Shown here: piece by piece, positions 34,201 through 36,444 of the stretch
Layout: each line of letters begins with the position of its first letter
Numbering within the stretch: position 1 is the stretch's first letter
Program-made: the position numbers and the translations under genes
The notes under the pieces: generated by a model
What the model saw: the letters and a program-made list of their open reading frames with translations, nothing else
What the model was told of the DNA's origin: nothing
The model's database searches: none
NCBI GenBank assembly: GCA_049964655.1
Contig: JBMFXC010000017.1
Span: 1 to 36,444 of the forward strand
DNA: 36,444 bases
Origin: JAJZJT01 sp049964655
GTDB taxonomy: Bacteria > Actinomycetota > Acidimicrobiia > Acidimicrobiales > RAAP-2
Direction: 5' to 3'

Positions 34201-35780
34201 AGGATGCCGTCGACGCCGTCCCGATGAAGGTGGGCCATCCGCCGGCCCCGACCGGTCAGGATGCCTGCCGAGAGGGTCTCGACGACCTGGGCGAAGGACT
34301 CGTCGGACAGGGAAGCGTACGGTGCGGCGCGGCGGACGAGCACAGCGAGCTCTGCCTCGGTGCGCTCCCCGTTCGCCGCAACCTCGGCCACTAGGTGCTG
34401 AGCCAGGATGTCGAGCGGCGCCTCGGGAGGGTGGAGGCGGTCGAGGTCGTCGGCACGTACGGCTGCGAGCAGGGCGACGCATTCGACGAGCTCGTCGCGG
34501 GTGGTCGGGTAGAGCACCCCATGGGGCACTCCGTCGACCGTATGGTTGGAGCGGCCGACGCGCTGGAGGAAGGTGGCGATCGACCGCGGTGAGCCGACCT
34601 GGCACACGAGGTCGACGGGGCCGACGTCGATCCCCAGCTCGAGGGAGCCGGTCGCCACCAGGGCGGAGAGCTCGCCGTCGCGCAGGCGCGCCTCGACGAG
34701 GAGCCGCCGGTGGCGGGACAGGCTGCCGTGGTGGGCAGCCACACGGTCGGCGTCGACCGGGGTGGCGCCGTCCGCCAGGTGCTCGGCGAGGAGATGGGCC
34801 AGCCGTTCGGCCATCCGCCGGGTGTTGACGAAGACCAGCGTCGTACGGTGGACGGCGACACGTGCCGCCAGCCTCGCCACGAGGTCGTCGACGTGCTCGG
34901 CGGCGGTGACGGCGCCCAGCTCGGTGTCGAGGAGCTCGATCTCTGCCCGGCAACGAGGTGGGACGGTGGTGTCGACAATCGTCGTCCGGCGCCCGGCTCC
35001 CACGCCCGAGAGGAATCGGGCGGCCACCTCGATGGGACGCTGGGTGGCGGACAGCCCGATCCGCTGGGGCCGTCGCCCGCTGCGAGCCAGACAGAGTGCC
35101 TCGAGCCGCTCGAGCGAGAGGGCAAGATGCGTACCGCGCTTGTCGGGGACCAGGGCGTGGACTTCGTCGACGATCACCGTCTCGGTGGTGGACAGGGCCT
35201 TGCGACCTCGCTCGGTGGTGAGGAGGATGGCGAGGCTCTCGGGGGTGGTGACGAGGATCGACGGCGGAGCCGCCACCAACGACGCCCGTTCACCGGCAGG
35301 GGTGTCACCGGTGCGGACGCCGATCGACAGCGACGGGAGGGTGTAGCCGAGGCGGCAGGCCGTCTCGGCGAGCTCGGCGAGCGGACGTTCGAGGTTGTGG
35401 TGGACGTCGACGGCCAGGGCCTTGAGCGGCGACACGTAGAGCACCCGGGCCCCGACGAGGGGAGCCCCCGCTGCCGCGGCTCGCACCAGGCGGTCGATGG
35501 CGACGAGGAAGCCGGCGAGCGTCTTGCCGGACCCGGTGGGGGCGGCGACGAGCACGTCGTCGCCCTGTGTGATCGCCGGCCAGCTCCGACACTGCACCGC
35601 GGATGGTCCGCCGGGGAAGCGGTGCTCGAACCACGTGGCGACGATCGGGTGCAGCGCGTCGACCGGGTTCGGGCCGACGACCGTGGTGTCGACGGTGGCC
35701 GGCGGCTGGTTCGGGTCCACTGGGTCCACTGGACCGGCGTGAGCCGACTCCATGGTCTCAGTCGACCATGGGGCTGTCAC
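31209..35780 (-). CDS. lhr: Lhr-type ATP-dependent helicase
   Basis: This is a superfamily 2 helicase of 1523 residues, close to the length of mycobacterial Lhr. The N-terminal motor has motif Q/I region FPGGPSAVQCRSWPAI, Walker A AAPTGSGKT (79-87), motif Ia VSPLKALAVDV, motif II DEVH (~204-207), motif III SATQRP, motif V/VI ATGSLELGIDVGPVDLV and QVGSPRSIATFLQRVGRSNH. A long C-terminal region includes winged-helix-like and Lhr-core domains. Lhr translocates 3' to 5' on single-stranded DNA, unwinds RNA:DNA hybrids, and takes part in repair of crosslink damage. The start is uncertain: GTG 35780 or ATG 35753, neither with a good ribosome site. It follows ctaF and overlaps qcrB at its end. Confidence 0.93.
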   Translation of the reverse strand: MTAPWSTETMESAHAGPVDPVDPNQPPATVDTTVVGPNPVDALHPIVATWFEHRFPGGPSAVQCRSWPAITQGDDVLVAAPTGSGKTLAGFLVAIDRLVRAAAAGAPLVGARVLYVSPLKALAVDVHHNLERPLAELAETACRLGYTLPSLSIGVRTGDTPAGERASLVAAPPSILVTTPESLAILLTTERGRKALSTTETVIVDEVHALVPDKRGTHLALSLERLEALCLARSGRRPQRIGLSATQRPIEVAARFLSGVGAGRRTTIVDTTVPPRCRAEIELLDTELGAVTAAEHVDDLVARLAARVAVHRTTLVFVNTRRMAERLAHLLAEHLADGATPVDADRVAAHHGSLSRHRRLLVEARLRDGELSALVATGSLELGIDVGPVDLVCQVGSPRSIATFLQRVGRSNHTVDGVPHGVLYPTTRDELVECVALLAAVRADDLDRLHPPEAPLDILAQHLVAEVAANGERTEAELAVLVRRAAPYASLSDESFAQVVETLSAGILTGRGRRMAHLHRDGVDGILRPRRGARLAALTSGGAIPESGDYRVVLDPEGTTVGTVNEDFAVESMRGDVFLLGTHSWRIARVEQGVVRVVDADGAAPTIPFWIGEAPSRTDELSAWVSTVRSIVGQSLARADETAHSTDEQDARSATTPPRQAGMEQRPGAVGPNAAVCALETSCGVSRPVAEAVVAYLATAHAQLGTVPTTERIVVERCFDEVDGAQLVVHAPFGARVNRALGLALRKRFCATFDFELQAAATDDAVLLSLGPQHSFPLGDTFRLLRAATAAEVLVQAVLTSPLFATRWRWTCSRALAVLRFRGGRPTPLAIQRMEADDLQAAVFPALAACQENTPPGPVAVPDHILVAQTVHDCLHEAMDADGLRHLLADVETGEVSVWALDTVEPSVLAAEILHGRPYTFLDDAPLEERRSRATSTRRGLPTAPRSLDRLDRLDPVVVDRVRSDAAPHPATPDELHGVLVDLVAMAATPDLAMLYRRLADTGRAASVRPDAPSGDEWWVAAERAAWVPLLWPGAAVDGLVRPVRSYDGREPVPPEDADVAVADVVRGHLEVAGPVTVAELVCRTALSTGRVRTGLARLAVEGSAVRGTFDPRLGTADGPEDEQWCSRRLLARIHAGSRDRRRFHADPASQQDFVRFLLRWQHVAPEARLSGPGGLRAVLDQLQGFEAPAAAWEAHLLPARLEEYDPAWLDALCLSGELTWGRFSGRSAGARRGAATPSGSTPIAFAWRDDLAWLLAAMRDGQTPDRPKTGPAAELLASLETAGALFGADLARRTGRLPGDVDAGLWDLVARGLATADNFAAIRYLLGSRRRDPLARRRGSRTVQARLATTRGNAGRWSLVDDPATRGSEPAGHGTSETATEDVAETVAEQLLARWGIVCWEVTRREAIALPWRTIVQALRRLEARGTATGGRFVAGLSGEQYATPAAVTLLDAVRRSRAEAGSADPDDSDVTTVNASDPLNVVGTLVPGVRTPAVRTRQVTYRAGVPDDGGVVSASLGARRG

Positions 35781-35902
35781 GGCGGCGGCCGTCGAGGGCG
35801 GGCACCCGGCCCTGGTGTGTCACGAGGGAGCCCTGTCCTGGCCAGGGTGGACGGGGCAGGGCGGGTCCCCAAGGGGAGAGCGCGCCCAGGGCGGCGAGCC
35901 GG
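35781..35902. other. Spacer between ctaF and lhr with inverted repeats
   Basis: In 122 nt I see TCCCC-AA-GGGGA (35866-35877), CCTGGCCAGG (35837-35846), and GCCCTG/CAGGGC arms (35830-35862). They could form a weak terminator or attenuator after ctaF, but no long stem or T-run is present. No gene is supported here. Confidence 0.35.
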
Positions 35903-36295
35903 TCAGACGGTGCCGCCGCGTCGACTCTCCAGGGTGGCACCGACGGAGGCAGTGAGGACGAGGGCGGCGGCGATGGGCACGAGCCAGATGCCGAACACCA
36001 GGCTGAGCCCGATGAAGAACGCCCCGCTCCCGAGGATGAACGGCCAGATGCTCGAGGACGGGAAGGTGTCGACCGTGCCTGCACTCGCTTCGATCGAGGC
36101 ATCGGGGTCGTCGGAGGGTCGCGGCTTCATGCGACGCGACCACCAGTAGTAGTAGCTGCCCGGGAGCAGGCCCAGGAAGGTGGCGCCGATGAGCATGAGG
36201 AACCCAGCGTCCTCGTAGCTGGTGAACCAGTAGATGATCCCGATGATGCCGAAGAAGAAGCCGATCACCACCAGCATCCGGGCCCCGACCTTCAT
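35903..36295 (-). CDS. ctaF: Cytochrome c oxidase subunit IV, actinobacterial type
   Basis: This 130-residue protein has four transmembrane helices and matches the CtaF family, the small fourth subunit of actinobacterial aa3 oxidase. It begins MKVGARMLVVIGFFFGIIGI, with a short loop and GLLPGSYYYWWSRRM, then an acidic cytoplasmic linker (SDDPDASIEAS), and a second hairpin starting at FPSSSIWPFILGSGAFFIGL. It interacts with subunits I and III in the bcc-aa3 supercomplex. The ATG overlaps the ctaD stop as ATGA, so the two are co-translated. Confidence 0.94.
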   Translation of the reverse strand: MKVGARMLVVIGFFFGIIGIIYWFTSYEDAGFLMLIGATFLGLLPGSYYYWWSRRMKPRPSDDPDASIEASAGTVDTFPSSSIWPFILGSGAFFIGLSLVFGIWLVPIAAALVLTASVGATLESRRGGTV

Positions 36296-36444
36296 CGCCC
36301 GACCTCCACCGGTTGGGCGGGGCCAGTGGTGCCGCTGTCACCTCTCGGCTTCTGGTGCGACACGATCGTACGGTGCTCGGGGTGGTTGTAGTCCCAGGTC
36401 GGGCGCTCCGACCGGATCCGGGGGAGGTGGGTGTAGTTGTGGTG
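36292..36444 (-). CDS. ctaD: Cytochrome c oxidase subunit I, C-terminal end (partial)
   Basis: Only the last 50 residues are inside the window: they begin HHNYTHLPRIRSERPTWDYN and end GPAQPVEVGR. The segment LPRIRSERPTWDYNHPE is the standard cytoplasmic C-terminal tail of actinobacterial CtaD, after the last helix. The heme a/a3 and copper-B ligands lie upstream of the window edge. Assignment is strengthened by the ATGA overlap with ctaF. Confidence 0.9.
   Translation of the reverse strand, partial: HHNYTHLPRIRSERPTWDYNHPEHRTIVSHQKPRGDSGTTGPAQPVEVGR

Noticed and set aside
35830..35877. Rho-independent terminator after ctaF
   Set aside because: Stems are 5-6 bp with long loops and no T-tract; recorded only as spacer structure.

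Overview
The window is high-GC bacterial DNA, most likely from an Actinomycetota member. An Acidimicrobiia-like lineage is my guess from overall gene content and was not computed. Supporting signs are the ctaE-qcrC-qcrA-qcrB cluster with a diheme QcrC and a three-helix Rieske protein, the small actinobacterial CtaF, a HelD-type helicase, a ~1500-residue Lhr, and hemE-hemH-hemG as expected for the coproporphyrin-dependent heme route. A run of exactly 100 N (24511-24610) marks a scaffold gap, so this is a draft or metagenome-derived assembly.

Layout. 1-8967 (+) is the 3' part of a complex I operon: the end of nuoG, then complete nuoH, I, J, K, L, M and N. Most neighbours overlap by 1-4 nt, which implies coupled translation. 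9245-12261 holds a LapA/DUF1049-like membrane protein (+), a TetR regulator (-), and a divergent MFS transporter (+) across an AT-rich promoter island. 12318-13117 has a strong hairpin terminator and a SAM methyltransferase (-). 13372-14527 has a rhodanese protein and a HutC-type GntR regulator (+). 14494-17910 (-) is a 1138-residue membrane protein with a degenerate phosphoesterase-like N-terminus and an MprF-type aminoacyl-phosphatidylglycerol synthase C-terminus. 18150-19063 (+) has an HAD-like protein and a small beta-rich protein. 19060-24465 (-) is hemE-hemH-hemG-lnt with 4-nt GTGA overlaps throughout. After the gap come a HelD-like helicase (+), a 21-bp minisatellite, and ctaE-qcrCAB (+, 27292-31240). 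31209-36444 (-) is lhr, ctaF and the 3' end of ctaD.

How the genes work together. Three respiratory blocks (complex I, the bc1-type menaquinol oxidase and the aa3 cytochrome oxidase) and heme synthesis for the latter two dominate. This is a core aerobic energy region. Between the blocks are envelope functions (Lnt-like, MprF-like) and small regulated units (TetR/MFS, rhodanese/GntR).

Points most worth a second look: the Lnt homologue has Ser where the catalytic Cys is expected; the MprF-like protein has a phosphoesterase domain with substituted metal ligands; -10-like hexamers sit 6-9 nt before several start codons, suggesting leaderless transcripts; convergent genes overlap at three places; and short tandem repeats of 21, 30 and 36 bp recur. 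I found no CRISPR array, insertion sequence, tRNA or rRNA, and nothing I can defend as a wholly new multi-gene system.
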